A stretch of DNA of 64,000 nt from Anaeramoeba flamelloides (taxonomy: Eukaryota > Metamonada > Anaeramoebidae): the NCBI GenBank assembly GCA_027625915.1, contig JANTQA010000036.1, positions 4,025,501-4,089,500 of the forward strand, in the 5' to 3' direction. Shown here piece by piece: positions 38,093 through 51,200 of this stretch. A program made the translations under genes and the position numbers. Numbering within the stretch: the stretch's first letter is position 1; every line of letters begins with the position of its first letter. Below the pieces are notes generated by a model. The model saw only the letters and a program-made list of their open reading frames with translations, ran no database searches and was not told the origin of the DNA.

Positions 38093-40162
38093 TTAAATGA
38101 AATCAAAGTGTGAGTTTGAAATGTTCATAAACTTTCTTTGTTTTTGGTTTTGGTTTTTGTTTTGATTTTGTTTTATTTTTTGGTAATCAGTTTGGTTTTC
38201 TTTCATATTTGAATGAAATTTTTGTTCTTGATTATTCCAATTTATGTTTTTTTGTTGTTTTTGGATTTGCCACTGTCCTTGTCGTGTGTTATGACTATGT
38301 TTCATAATCTGGTTAGTCATCATCATCATCATCATGATTTGATTATTAGTCATGGTTTTGTTTTGTTGAAGGTCAAATTTTTTTCTTTGGTAATTCAAAT
38401 TATTATTTTGGTTAAATAAATGATTTGGGAGTTGGATCTTCTTTTTTTCTTTCTTTTGGTTACTTTTAAAATTAAAAATGTCTTCAAGTATCTTTGTGGT
38501 TGGTGATTGGTACTGTTGTTGATGAATTGAATCTTGATCTTGGTTTTTTGATTTAAAATCAACTAAAAGTGAAGTGTTTTGTTGTGTTTTATTTTTTTCC
38601 AGATCTTTAATGTTTGATACTGATAATCCACGATGCCTACTACTGTTCTCTTGCTTTTTTTGATTGTTTTGGATACGTTTGGCATGTTTTCCGAGTGATC
38701 TTTTTGATTGTCTATTTTGTCTCAATCGGTTATTATTGGTCAGGGAATTTTGGTTTGTTGAGATGCTTGTTTGTGTTGTTTGTGATAAATTCATCTCTTT
38801 TAATATTTTTAAGAGTTTGTTTGTTTTTTGTTTGACAATTCTTTTTGGTGATTCCAGCAAAGATACAAAGATTTCAATAGCTTCTTCGTCTTGAAAATAA
38901 TCAATAAATTGGATCTTGTTCAAATTAATGAAATACTCAATAACACAAAGAGCTCTCTTTTAAATTATATAAAGAAGATTATGATTAGATGAAAAATAAA
39001 TAAAATTGAATTTTTATTTAGCTTTCCAAAAATGTTTTTCACTGAGAACAAAGATAAAATTTAATCTCTTTTGAGTTTTAAAAACTTGTATATTTTGAGA
39101 ATTTTGTCATTTTAGTGGGGGGGGTTTGTTGTTATTTTTCCCGAGAGTAAAAATATTGAAAAAAGATAAAAAATGATGCTATATTTTTCAGATCAACATC
39201 ACTTGAAATATTTGTTATTTTTCCCGAGAGTAAAAAAAGTTAAAAAATAAAAAAAATGATGCCTATATTTTTGTGATCTACACCATGTAACATATTCGTT
39301 ATTTTTCTATCGTAAAAATATTTAAAAAAATATAAAAAATAATGTCTATTTTTTAAGATCTACATCACTTGATATTTTTGATATCTTAATATTCTTGAAA
39401 TTGGTTTTTTTTTTTCAGGACAGGAGGTTAAAAATTTTATTCGTTTTATTTTTCATTTAATGGTAGGAAAATCAAGAGGATAATAAAAAAAAACAAAAGG
39501 AGCCACGATCAAAGAAAGAAAATAAAACACTGGTGTTTAATTATCAGAAAGTCATCTTGTCAAAATCAATTCAACAAAAGAAAGATCTGCGATGTAAAAA
39601 AGAAAAAAAATAGACAATTTACATAATTTTCTTGCCAAAAATCTGAAACAAGCTTTTCTTCAAGCAGGTGTCCAATTACTTCAATATCAAGAAACTGAAT
39701 TTTTTTAACAAATTCCTTTAATTCTGATTTTGTTGGTGAAATCCTTATACTATTCGGTTTTGTGATTCTGTGCACAACACTTTTTTCAAAATCATAAGCT
39801 TGAAACGTATCAATTTCATCACCACCTTTCGCATAAACAGATTTTGTTGATTGATCTTTGTTTTGATTTTGTCGTAAATTATTTTCTATAATCGATTGTA
39901 CAGATCTTGTTTTTGTTCTTGTTTGGTTTTGGAATTGTTTTTGAGAAAGGTTTTTGTTTGGAAAAAATTGATCACTGATCAATTTTTCTTGATAAGCTAC
40001 CGGCTTTTTCGATTTTATTATTATTTTAGATTTTGGTTTACTTTTATGAAGTTTATGGGTTGGTTGGTTTCTTTTAACAGAAGCGAATTGGGCTGAGAAT
40101 TGGGTTGGTTCTTTTTTGAGATACCCAATTGTAGTTTTCTGGTTTGTAGTCAAACTATTCAT
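38093..40162 (-). CDS. Asn/Gln-rich protein with possible VHS/ENTH-like helical segment
   Basis: Exons 40162-39623 and 38956-38093, joined in phase 0 across a 666-nt GTAAAT...AG intron, give 467 residues. The splice unites SELKEFVKKIQFLDIEVIGH LLEEKL with RALCVIEYFINLNKIQFIDY and SPKRIVKQKTNKLLKILKE (about 145-235). This is a run of amphipathic helices like those of VHS/ENTH or armadillo-type domains in trafficking adaptors. The fold is inferred from the helix pattern and I cannot name the family. The first ~130 residues are basic and disordered. The C-terminal ~230 residues are Asn/Gln/Lys-rich with a run of six Met. The start ATG follows a short AT-rich leader. The intron contains a threefold tandem repeat. 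Confidence 0.7.
39131..39380. repeat. Three-copy ~80-bp tandem repeat in an intron
   Basis: GTTATTTTTCCCGAGAGTAA AA ... AAAAAATGATG ... GATC.ACATCACTTG recurs three times with rising divergence. Lies wholly in the intron of the 467-residue gene. Confidence 0.75.
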
Positions 40163-42567
40163 TTTTAATATTTGTCCAAAAAGGTATCTTGAGTGGAAAA
40201 AAAAATGATCTTTAATAAAAAAAATTGCCGATTAAAAATCCAAGAACTTTTATAAATCTGGGAATCCTACAAGTTTTCAAACTTTTTTCAATGAGTAAAG
40301 GTGTTCTAACAGTGATAAACTGTGTAAAATTCAGGTGATTTTTTGTTGTGAAAATGGAGTTGTTCATAAAATTTAAAAGAATATTTCTCATTGTTTATCT
40401 CAGCCCCAATTCCTTTCAAATTTTTTCAATAAATTAGCCCAAGTACTTATTTTCCCTCGAAAGATCTTAATAATGCGTAATATCAATTTCAATTTTGTCA
40501 TATATACTTTACTTATTCAATCCCCCCAAACCACAAAGACAAAGAGCTTAAAAATCCTTTAGACTATTTGTTTTTGATCAGTTGAAAGTACTAGTAAAAA
40601 TTCGAGAATATCTTTTTGTTTGAGGTCTGTCTATATGAATTTTCAAGTAATTGGCCACCATTCTAATTGAGGTATTGTCTAAATATCCCCAGTTGATCAA
40701 TATTTAACCATGGTAAATGTATCATAACAATCACCAAAATCAGAGAAATTCAAAAAAGAAACCACCTGAAAATTAGGATCTAATCCATTGTGAATTTTTA
40801 AGATAAAAGTTAAATTTATTGGAAAAGATCTATCATGATAATTCCGTTGTTTTTGCATTCCTAAAAAATGTCTTTTATTTTCTTTAGGACTTTCTATTTA
40901 TAATATTTTTAAATGTTAAATTTTTAATTGGGTAACTTTGAGAGATTTTTTTTTTACAAAATAATTTGTATTAATTTAGTGTACTTTCACAATAATCAAA
41001 CACTTTTCTTAAGGGAATAATCTCTATTAATTATTTTTACTTAAATTTAATCGAGATTGAGAATATTTTTTGTCAATTACTTAGATTTGAAAGAACCTGT
41101 TTATTTTCTATTTTAAACATATTTTTAGATAAGGAATCCTTATTAAGAAATTGGTCAAAAAAAAAAAAAAAAAATAGACTAGTTGTTAAAATGAAAATAC
41201 TTTCAAATTTTTGGAATTTATGTAAATCATTCTGATTTTTCAGATCATTTCGAATTTTTATTTTCAATTTTTGGTTATTTTATCTATGAATTTTTCCAGA
41301 TTAAAGGGTTTTTTATTAGTTTGGGTATGTACTAAAGTGTTAAAATTGAAAGGATTTGGGTATTTTAACAATATTTTTATTAGGTATGTTAATGGTTCAT
41401 TGGTAATTTTAAAAAAAAAATATCTTTAACATTTTGGAAATATATTTTTGTATATTGACTAATATTTTTCAATTTTCATAAAAAAAAATGGAATTTATTG
41501 GTTTTTTAAACTCTCTTATTTTATATTTACAATTAGACAAAAAATTGAAGGTTTAAAATGTTTAGGTATATAACTAAATTATATAGTGTATTATTGCGAA
41601 AATTGAATTGGGTTGTAATTTCTTTCAGTATAAGATCTATGGAAAGGAAGATTTTGTAATTTCACCAATTCAGGTAAGGTTAAAAAAAATATTTCAAAAA
41701 AAAAAAAAAACTCAAAAATTAAATTTTATATCAATAAAATTTGGGGCTTTTTTATTTTAAAACTGTTAAAATTGAATTAAACTTTTCTTTTTTTTTTTTT
41801 TTTTTTTATTTTGTGGGTCTTAATTGGCCACGGTATGTTGTCTTTTTGATAAAAAGTGGTAACAAAATTTTCTGAGAAATTTATTAAAATTATCAACAAA
41901 AAATCTGATTCCTTTTAAGGTTAATCAGAAAAATTAAAATTAAAAATAATTCAGACTATCTAAATTCTAATTTTGAGATTCGTAAAAACAATGATAACTT
42001 ATTTATTAGTATTAGGTTTTTGTTTTGTTTTTTTTGAATTTCCGGCTTTTCTCTTTGATTTGAAATTTAAAAGTAGTAGACTTTAAATAAATTTGTAGTT
42101 TTATTTTATTGTTATTTTATATTTGGTTTGAAATCAAGATAATTATCTTTCAATATATGAGAAAATCAGCAATTGTGGAATATAAAGGTGATAAAAAATC
42201 AGTAGAAAAGGGGGTAAAGTTATTATAATTAGATCTTAAACAAACTGAACTTTCACCTGTTTAAATCAAGTGAAAACGGAACGTAACTGAAATAAAGTGA
42301 AGTTGAATGAATCCAAAAAAAAAAAAAAAAACGATTTGAAGTTAAATTGGGTGACAAAAGTGGATCCATTAAACCTTTTTAAAAAAATCTACTGTTTTGT
42401 AATTGGTTTGGGGTCGTATTCCTAAATATGTATCTTATACTTTTTTTTTGATAAAAGAAAATTTGAAAAACTTTTAAAAAAATAAATAAAATGATAAAAG
42501 AAAAGTCAAATAGAAATCCATTATTCTTTAAAAGTGGTTTTTCCGAGTTATATATTCGGTTTTATGA
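40163..42567. other. Gene-free stretch with degraded foldback copy
   Basis: About 40550-41410 is a worn copy of the 22390-23195 element: left arm TTTTTGATCAGTTGAAAGTA, right arm GATTTGGGTATTTTAAC. Remainder is homopolymer-rich without supported genes. Confidence 0.4.
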
Positions 42568-42761
42568 CAGTAATTTCCGCTTTTAAGGCACAAACTTTAA
42601 CCAAATTTAACACACAATAAAAAGTCTTAAATTAAGGCACAAAATTCATATTCTAGTAAAATAAAATCTGTAAAAAAATTTGAAAGAATGTGCTTTAATT
42701 TGAGATCTTTTTATACTTTAAATTTCATTTAGAATTTTTGCCTTAAATTTGTAACTGGCTG
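42568..42761. mobile_element. Tc1-type MITE
   Basis: CTTTTAAGGCACAAACTTTA at the left, TTTGTAACTGGCTG at the right; interior well conserved. Confidence 0.8.
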
Positions 42762-43065
42762 TTTAGGAATCAAGAAATGCCATTATTGGATTGCTATATG
42801 GAACAAAGAAAAAAGAAAATAAAGAAAAAAACAATTCAAATACAATACACAGATGAATTATCGCTGTATATTGAATATAAGACTTTAAAGAACAAAAGTT
42901 TGATGTATAAAGTGTGATCAATAAAATCAAAAGAATTTTTTCACAATTAACCTTGTTCAACTGTTTTATTGATTGAATAATTTCTTTTTCCATACAATTT
43001 ACAAAATGGAATTCCTCACTTCAAATAAAAAGACACATCAAATTTTAAAATATTTAATATTAATT

Positions 43066-43261
43066 CAGTCAGTTCACTTTTAACACACAAACTTGAACGG
43101 GATTTAAGACACTAAAAAATTCTCAAATTATGGTTCAAAATTCAAATTCTTGGAAAATAATTTGTGTAAAATAAAATTCTGAAAAAAATGTGCTTTAATT
43201 TGAGATCTTTTTATGCTTTAAATTCGGTTGAAAGTCTGTGTCTTAAAAATGAAACTGATTG
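43066..43261. mobile_element. Tc1-type MITE
   Basis: CAGTCAGTTCACTTTTAACA and AAAAATGAAACTGATTG ends; interior TTTAATTTGAGATCTTTTTA shared closely with the 42568 copy, so these two are near relatives. Confidence 0.85.
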
Positions 43262-44158
43262 TAATTAATGTTTTATTATAATGGGTTTTAAATATCTATT
43301 TGATTTTTTTTTTATATTTTAAAGTGTTTCTTATATTTTAGAATGATACTACAATTAACTTGATTCAATTATGAATAATTCTTAAATTTTCGGTTCCCTT
43401 TTCTTTGGAAAAAAAATGTTTAGATTATTAAATACATGTGTGATTTTTTTCTTGGAAATTGCTTAAAGTTTAATTATTTAGGTAATATTATGAAATTTAA
43501 ATTATGGGTCTTCGTTTGAAAGTAAAAACAATAATAGTATGAATAAAATAACTTTTACAGGTATTATATTGTCAAAATAAGAGATTTTTAACCTCAAAAT
43601 ATCAAAAAAAAAAAATCATTTTTCTTTTCCTAAATAGCTATTATTTATATGTTAAGTTTATTTTTTTCAACTTTTTTAAAAAGTATATTGCTAATTAATA
43701 TCGATATTATTACTCAAAAGAGATGTCATTTCTCAGAATTGTACAAAGTTAGTGTGAAAGAATATAATTTTCATTAATATTCAAGCAGTTGGTCCATATT
43801 CTGTTTTGTTTTATTGAGAAAAGGGTGTTATCGAAAAGGTGTCGTTCATGTGTTAGTTTTGACACAGATGTGGTTATAATTAAATTTTATTGTAAAAGAA
43901 GACAAAATCCCGCTGTTGTCAATAGTTTGAATGTCTCTCAAAAATATGTTGTAAATTATATTGAAATAATTTAATAGATTTTTTAACTTTATATAACTCT
44001 TAAAAAAATTGTTATTTTGGGAGATATTTATTTTTTTAATCACTTTTAAAAACTGAAAATAAAAACCTGAAATAATCTTATTCCGATATTTATAATTTAT
44101 ATTTGTACCTTTCAAAATTAACTATTTTTACATTTTGTATATTCCAGGGGTTAACATA

Positions 44159-44354
44159 CAGTCAGTTCCACTTTTAAGGCACAAACATTCAACGAAATTT
44201 CAGGCACAATAAAAATCTCAAATTAAGGCACAAAATTCAGATTCTAGTAAAATAAATTGTAAAAAAAAATATTACAAATTTTGTGCCTTAATTTGAGATT
44301 TTTTTGTGCATTAAATTTTGTTGAAAGTTTGTGCCTTAACAGTGGAACTGGCTG
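44159..44354. mobile_element. Tc1-type MITE, best-preserved copy
   Basis: 196 bp with TA on both sides; CAGTCAGTTCCACTTTTAAG and its complement, internal repeats TTTCAGGCACAA and TTAAGGCACAA intact. Confidence 0.92.
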
Positions 44355-44619
44355 TAATAATGATTAGAATAACAACTCAAAGATTGATTATTTTTGTTTC
44401 AATTTTGAGTCTTGGGGTATAACCAAAAATTTTCCAATTTTTGCAAAATTTTTCCACCCAATGATCTATTAGTTAGTTATTTAATTTTTTTAAAAGAATG
44501 GAATTTTTTAGCAGCCAATCTACCTTTTTCAGTGAATTTTTGAAATATGTTTTTCAACTTGTAAGTCTTCACTATTAATGTTTCAATATTGAATATTGTA
44601 GAGATGTAGTTTTTTTTCT

Positions 44620-45120
44620 AATGGTATTTGCATAATAAATGGGAAAATTTTTTCACTTCATTTTCCAATTTGTCTTTACTAAGAGTGTTTTCAAAGAAAT
44701 AGATTATAATTTTATATTCTCGATAATTTTTTTGGGTCTTTTTTATGAGATATTTCGGTATAATTTGCCTGGAAAAGGAATCGATGATTACAAGAATAAT
44801 TCCAAATTGAAAAAAATTGAAAATAAGATCAAAAAATATTATATTGATTACAAATACAAGAAATATTATTGGGATTTTTTAATCTTATATAGATCATTTT
44901 TAATTGATGGGATCAACAATTAGATAAATTTATTATGGTTATTCATATTGACCTTTTTGTTTGTGTTTTTGTCAATTATTTGATTATTTTTGTAAAGAAC
45001 TGTAGTTATTTTTGTTTAAAAGGTTATCTTTTTTTCTGTTTCTATTGTTTTCCAATTTTATTTGGTTATTATTCTTTAAAAAAAGAGTTTTGTATACTGT
45101 ACTTTCCAAACCAAACTTAA
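44620..45120 (+). pseudogene. MITE arm followed by broken membrane-protein fragment
   Basis: 44620-44710 matches one arm of the 37687 foldback. After it a frame reads through KLKKIENKIKKYYIDYKYKK and YYWDFLILYRSFLIDGINN, meets a stop, continues in the same frame with a hydrophobic stretch (LLWLFILTFLFVFL), then a second hydrophobic frame runs to 45120. 'Y-Y-W-D-F-L-I-L-Y-R' followed by a membrane segment recalls multi-span membrane proteins of protists. That resemblance is weak. It could also be an unspliced gene whose introns I cannot see. Confidence 0.3.
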
Positions 45121-46129
45121 TGAAAGGTAATGATTAAAATTATTTTTATGAGACAATACTATACTAATCACATTATCTAAGATCTAGCTCAACCAAAATT
45201 TACACAAACTCTTAACCAAAATTCATACAACCAAACCTCTCAGTTCGATCAGAAAAATAAACTATATTTCAAAATCATTGGACCATTAAAAATCAAATTT
45301 TTAAAATAATTATTGTTATAAATTGAAGTTATCTATTATAAAAAAAAAAACTATTTTAATATTCAGTTCTAAACACTAGAAATATTTGTTTTTCATCTCA
45401 ATAAAAAATTAAAAAAAAGTAAAAAAAAATTGGGACCTTTATTATGAAATTGAGTTTATAAATTCTAAAGAATCCAAATTTTTCTGAAAAACTGAAGAAA
45501 AGTAACACTTATGTTCAGAAATGGTTTCTCCGTTTTTTTAGATTTTTTTCAAGAATATTCGGGAAAAAAAATGTTCATTTCTTAGTACTTTTTTTATTTT
45601 ATCAATTAACTTCATTTCCACTGATGCCGTGGGTGTAGTTTATTTATCTGTTTGGTTCTTTTGTATATTGGGTGGGATAAGAATCCTAAATGAAGTAATA
45701 TTTCAGAATTGAAACAAAGTAAAACTACTAAAATTTTATCTCATTTACATTATTTTGTAAGCCGGTTTTTAGTTAAAATATTTGAAAAATCATTTTAATT
45801 CCAAATATTTAATAATGAAAGTCAATTGAATATTCAAAATATCATTTCACATTGACTTATATAAAGATCTTTTAATTTTTCATAAGATTAGAAAAAAATC
45901 ATATTTTTAAAATTTATTTGAAAAATAATTTTGATTGTAACTTTTAGAAGGGCAGTTTTATTGTTAAAATCTTCTTTTAAAAAAAAATAGACATAAACGC
46001 AAAAAAAATTCATATCAGGAAAGCAATTAAAAAACTAAAACACTATTTAATAATTTTTTGAACCGAAGTCCAAAAAACAAAATTTAGAAAAAGAAAATTT
46101 AAAAGACTGAAAAATATTTAATGAATGTC
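45121..46129. other. Gene-free stretch
   Basis: AT-rich; no gene or repeat supported. Confidence 0.4.
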
Positions 46130-47650
46130 AACATAGCACTTGAACAAACTCTACTGTTTTACTGATCGAATTTTTAGTGGCACTTGAACTCTCGAACTCT
46201 GTTGGTGGTTGAAATTCAAAAGGGGTAAATTTTTTATTTGTTTATCTTTTTTTTTATTTCTGCTATGATTTACTTGTGTCTTTAGCAATGGGTGTTGAAA
46301 AAATTAATCCGTGTTTCAAAATAAAAAGTGTGTATTTTTTATTATTAAAGATTAAACATTAACTGATCAAAGAAACCAGCAATAAACCCTAAGTAAATAG
46401 AGTATTGGTTTCAAAAAGTTCTAGTATTTAAAGAGAAATTCTAAAAATAAAGGATCAAATTGGAAAATTTATCTCAAAAAATAGAGTAAATTTTTCTTGA
46501 TCAAAAAAATAAATCATTTCTAAATTAAGTTAAAATTTTCAACAAATTGCATTCGTACTTTAAAATTTATTTAAAATTTCAACGAGTAAACCTCCAAAAT
46601 TGATTTTAATTTAGGTATACTCCTGGGTCTTGAATTGGGTGTTGCCTTGGAATAAGAATAAAAACAAGCACGGATATATTTTAAAAGACGGATTATAGTC
46701 GTTGTGAACGTATTATTTTGATCTCTGTTGGATTCTAATTTTACAAAGTATAGATCATAAAAAAAAAGAGTGCCTGGCTCGAATAGAGATTCCCAAAATG
46801 GTATTTGTTTCTTTTCAAAATCTAATTAAAAATTAGAACAAAAAGGAAAATGAAGTAAAAATTGTTCCTTATTTATTCTCCAAACACCAATAATGTGATT
46901 TACATTCAATAAAAATGCTTACTATTAAATTTTAGAGATCACTATGGTCAATTTTAATCCCTTAAATTCCCATCTTTTGAAAGCTTTCGGTTTTTCATTT
47001 TTTTTCCAAATTGATTGACTAGAGAATTAGGAATAATTGATCAATCATATGGTTGGTGTACAGCAATGGTATACTTGAATTCTTGTTCTCAATAAATAAG
47101 TTATCTCTTGTCAAAGTATTACTTTGAAGTCTTCTTAATTTAAAAAATCACTTTAACTCAAATCCAAGATTTGTTGTTCCAAACTCATTTTAACAATTTA
47201 CTATTGTCATGTTTTCAAGTCTAATTGTTAATAATTTTTATTAAAAAAGAATCCAAATTTGTTAAACTTTTGATACCATTGTTTAAAGAAAGTGTGGACT
47301 TGTTTTTATTCAAGTGCCACTTATAGTTGTCACACTCGTTTGAATTAAGCATGTTGGTTTTATATAATGAAAAATTTTATTTTAGTTTTTGAAAATCGTA
47401 ATTTACGAACAGAATTTTGATCCGATAAAATTCGTCAAAATACAAATTTTTTAAAGTAAAAGTGAGATTTACACAATATTGAAAAAAAACTCTTCGAAGG
47501 TTGGTGTGAATCCAAAACAAACCTAGAATTCCAATTATAGATTTTCCAAGATGTGCAATTCGAATTTTTCTTTTTAAATTCCAAAATTTGCTAAACAAAA
47601 ACGGAAAAATGTACACATTCTCATAAAAATTGAAATTTTGAATTAACAAT
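46130..47650 (-). other. Coding-like island without a coherent gene model
   Basis: Fewer homopolymers and more complex sequence than the flanks. On the minus strand about 46835-46566 stays open for ~90 codons (IPFWESLFEPGTLFFYDLYF, later RLLKYIRACFYSYSKATPNS) but has no early start codon. A second open piece begins with ATG near 47352 (MLNSNECDNYKWHLNKNKST). Another at 47140-47070 reads TRDNLFIENKNS. Joining them would need introns of about 18-27 nt, far below the other introns here. A decayed gene is as likely as a spliced one. The plus strand also has short open pieces. I recognise no family. Confidence 0.3.
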
Positions 47651-48229
47651 TTTTAGAAAAAATCAGATAATCCAAATTTGTTTTAAAACAACTCAAACAG
47701 GATTAACCCTGATCCTTCTTTTTCGAAATTTATACCGACTTCTAAAAAGTAAAAATGGATTTGAGAAAATCTTTTGACAATCAACCAAAAGAGAAGAAGT
47801 AATGATAAAAAACAAAATTTCCTTTCTAATTCGTTTAACTCTCGAATTATGTTTAAACATTTTCTCTTTTTGAATAAAAATTTTTAATTAAAATGAAACA
47901 GCAATATATAGACAATTTTTTCCAGACTTAAAATTCTCTTTTCAATTCCCAATTTGATTTTTTTCTTATTAGGTAAATTTTTGTTCAATAAATCTTTTTT
48001 TCTTTTAGAACAAAACACCTGTACCAAAATCTTCAAAATCAAATTACTAAAGCTTGATTTTGAAAATATTTAAAGTAAATAATAGAAGAAAAATTTTTTT
48101 TTTTGATAAAAATTTAGAAAAGTTTTTTGATTTGAAAGACAGTTTCTATTCCTTAATAGATCAATTTTTTCTCTTTTATTTTTGAAAAATCTAACAAAAT
48201 TTTTCATTTTTTTTTTTTTTATTTTTAAA
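47651..48229. other. Upstream flank of the CTL gene
   Basis: AT-rich, with T-rich tracts immediately before the start codon at 48230. No distinct promoter motif is visible. Confidence 0.35.
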
Positions 48230-51200
48230 ATGTCAACTTCAACTTCATCTTCATCTTCGGATGGTTAGTTTTTTTTTTTTTTTTTAATTATATTTTTTGT
48301 GTTTTCTTTTTTTTTTTCCCTTTTCAAATTTGTGTCTTAATCTTTCTTGTTAATGTTCTTTTTAATTCTTTTTTTCTTTATTTTATTTAGCGGAATCAAA
48401 AAAAAAGATCAAAAAATATCAAGAACAAGATGGTGAGTGGGCTGATTACCAACCTTATGGAGAAGAAGAAGCAGAACGCTTTTCAACACCAAAATGGAGA
48501 GACATTTGGGCAATCTTTGCACTTCTAGCAGTGGTCGTTGCTTTTTTTGTTGTAAATAATTAATTCAGATTTTTTTTTCCCATCTTTTTTAAAATTTATT
48601 TTTTGAAAAAACGGTTTGTTTTAAAAAAGAAAAAACTTTTTCCGAATTAAAACGGTTTGGAAATTTTCTGTTTGAAAAAAGTGAAGGACCAACCTTTAAA
48701 TGCGGCGTAAAGGCTGGAGTCTGAAGAAAAGACCAATTCCTTTTTAAAATAAATTTTTCGCTTGATTCAAACAGAAAACATTGAAAAAACATTACTGTTA
48801 TTTTCCAATTAATAAATGAAAATTTTTATTTCACTTTCCGAAATGAAGATTAATTATTACTGCTACACTCAAATCAGCAGAGTAAAAAATTTTGTCTTAG
48901 AGTTCACTAAGGGAGTTTAATTTATTATCGAAAAATATCGTTTCTAAACGATGTTGTCGTAAAGATCTTTGGATTTGCTTCGACTTTACAACGAGAAAAA
49001 TATTTTGGAATTTGAACTAAAAATTTTCATTTTTTATTTGGAAAATAATAGTAATTCTTGCTTTTTAAAAATCAAGATGACAAGAAATTCAACACAAAAT
49101 ATCTACATTCTTCTTTTTTCTTACTTTGAACTTTTTTACTGACTTAATTCTATGAGATTAATATCTTCAAAATTCTTGATCTTTACTTTTTATTGAAAAA
49201 TAAAAAGATCAAAATTTTCATTCGCAAATTTCCAACAAAAAATCACCTTCAAAGATTGAAAATAAAAAACTCAAAGTCCCCAAATCTCAAAACGGAAATG
49301 AATTATTTAAGCTTCTTTAAAGATTATTAAAAATTTGAAAGGGTTAATGATTTAAAAAACGTTTTTTGGAAAGCTGAATGAAAATCTTGTTCCATTTATT
49401 TTAAAACAAATAGTAAGTGACCATAAACTTGACAAATAAAAAGTAGATCATTAACTCCCAACCGTTTTTGAAGTTAAATCAAAACTTTTTAAAAAATTTT
49501 TTTGAAAAAATCAAAACAGATCTAAATTTTAGAACCCTTGAAAATGAGATACTAATGAGTATACTGAGGGATTCTAATTATCAGGTTTTGAATTAAATGC
49601 TTTCGACTGACCAAATGAGAAAATTCCACTTGTTACAAAGATCAATAATATCTTATTTTGAAAACGATAAATGGAAAATGGAAAATGATTATGAAAATTT
49701 TTCTCATTTATTATTCAAACACCAGTACCTAAAAATTATCAAACAACTAAATCACAATTTCAAAAAGTCATGCTGTAGAATGCTTACAAGAGCCGTAGGG
49801 TAACTAAGAATATCATCAAGTATCTATGTTTTTTTTTTAAAATTCAAATTTATTTCATTAAATCTTGGTTTTAATTAATAAATATAAATCCTGAAAAACC
49901 TACATGCACTTTTTTTTTTTTTTTTTTTCATTATTGTTTTTGTTTAGAAATTCTATTGATTTTGTAATCAAAGAAATAGTGTAAAAAAAATTAATGGTAC
50001 TTTTCTCAAGGCAAGGCTTTCTGTTTGATTCTGAAAATCTATTAACAGAAAAGGAGAGAAAATCTAATATCACATATGAGAAAAGTAATTTTCTTTCTTC
50101 AAAAATAATAAGAAATTGCTATTTTTATTTTACTAACAACTTTATGAATACTAGAATTTAATACAAACACAATTATTGACTAAAAAAAAAAAAAAAAATG
50201 TTGATGTTGAGCATAAAACTGAGGAAATATAAAAAAAAACCAATCATTTTTTTTTTTTTTTTTTTTCATGATTATCAACATTAAGAGAACCAAAAAATGA
50301 CAAAATAAGCATATTTTTGAAATAAATAAGCTTGTTATTGAAGACCATATTAATGATATTTGATCTATTTATAATTTAAGAGTGTTCCCTTAATTATTGG
50401 AAATAGTTTAAACTTTAAATTTTCTTGTAAAATTAAAAACTATCATTAAATTTCTCAAAAAAAAAAAAAAAAAAAAAGCAAAAACACAAACTAAAGTCAT
50501 TAATTCCTATTTACCACAATAAAAATTATGATAAAGAATCCAAGACAAATAATTGAATTCAATTGTATAAAAACAACTAATAATGTTAAATACCAAAAAT
50601 TTCAACACAAATAAATATTCTAAATCACTTTCAAATTTTTACCAAGTATATAGTAAACAAAATAATTGAGTTACCTGAAACTTCAATTTTATTTTATTTT
50701 TTTTGTTTTTGAATCAACCAATCAACAAAAATTTCAAAATTCGGCTCATAGATAAAAATTACAAATTCAAATAATAGATAAAAAATTAAAACGGATTGCT
50801 TTTAAATTTCAAAACTTAAATTTTTTTTTCTGGATTGAAATCTTTATCTCTCTAAATGCATATCTGGATCTATTTATATCTAACTTATTGAAATCATCTC
50901 CCCTAGGTTGCTTTTACACTAACCATACCAGAAAGCGATACTGGAAACGAAGACGCTAGCGCAGATACGGAACCCACATACGAAACCAAATTTGAATCGA
51001 TCAGCAATGGTTATTGGGCATCATTGTTCATTGCTTTATCTGGTATATCGTTAGTATTCGCATTTATTTGGATTAAAATTATGGAACGATATGGTGCTGA
51101 ACTTATGAATTTTATTTTAATTGCAGAAATTTTGGCATTTGCAATTTTTTCTATAATATGTTTATTGTATAAACAATACGTTCTTGGTGGTATTTTAATT

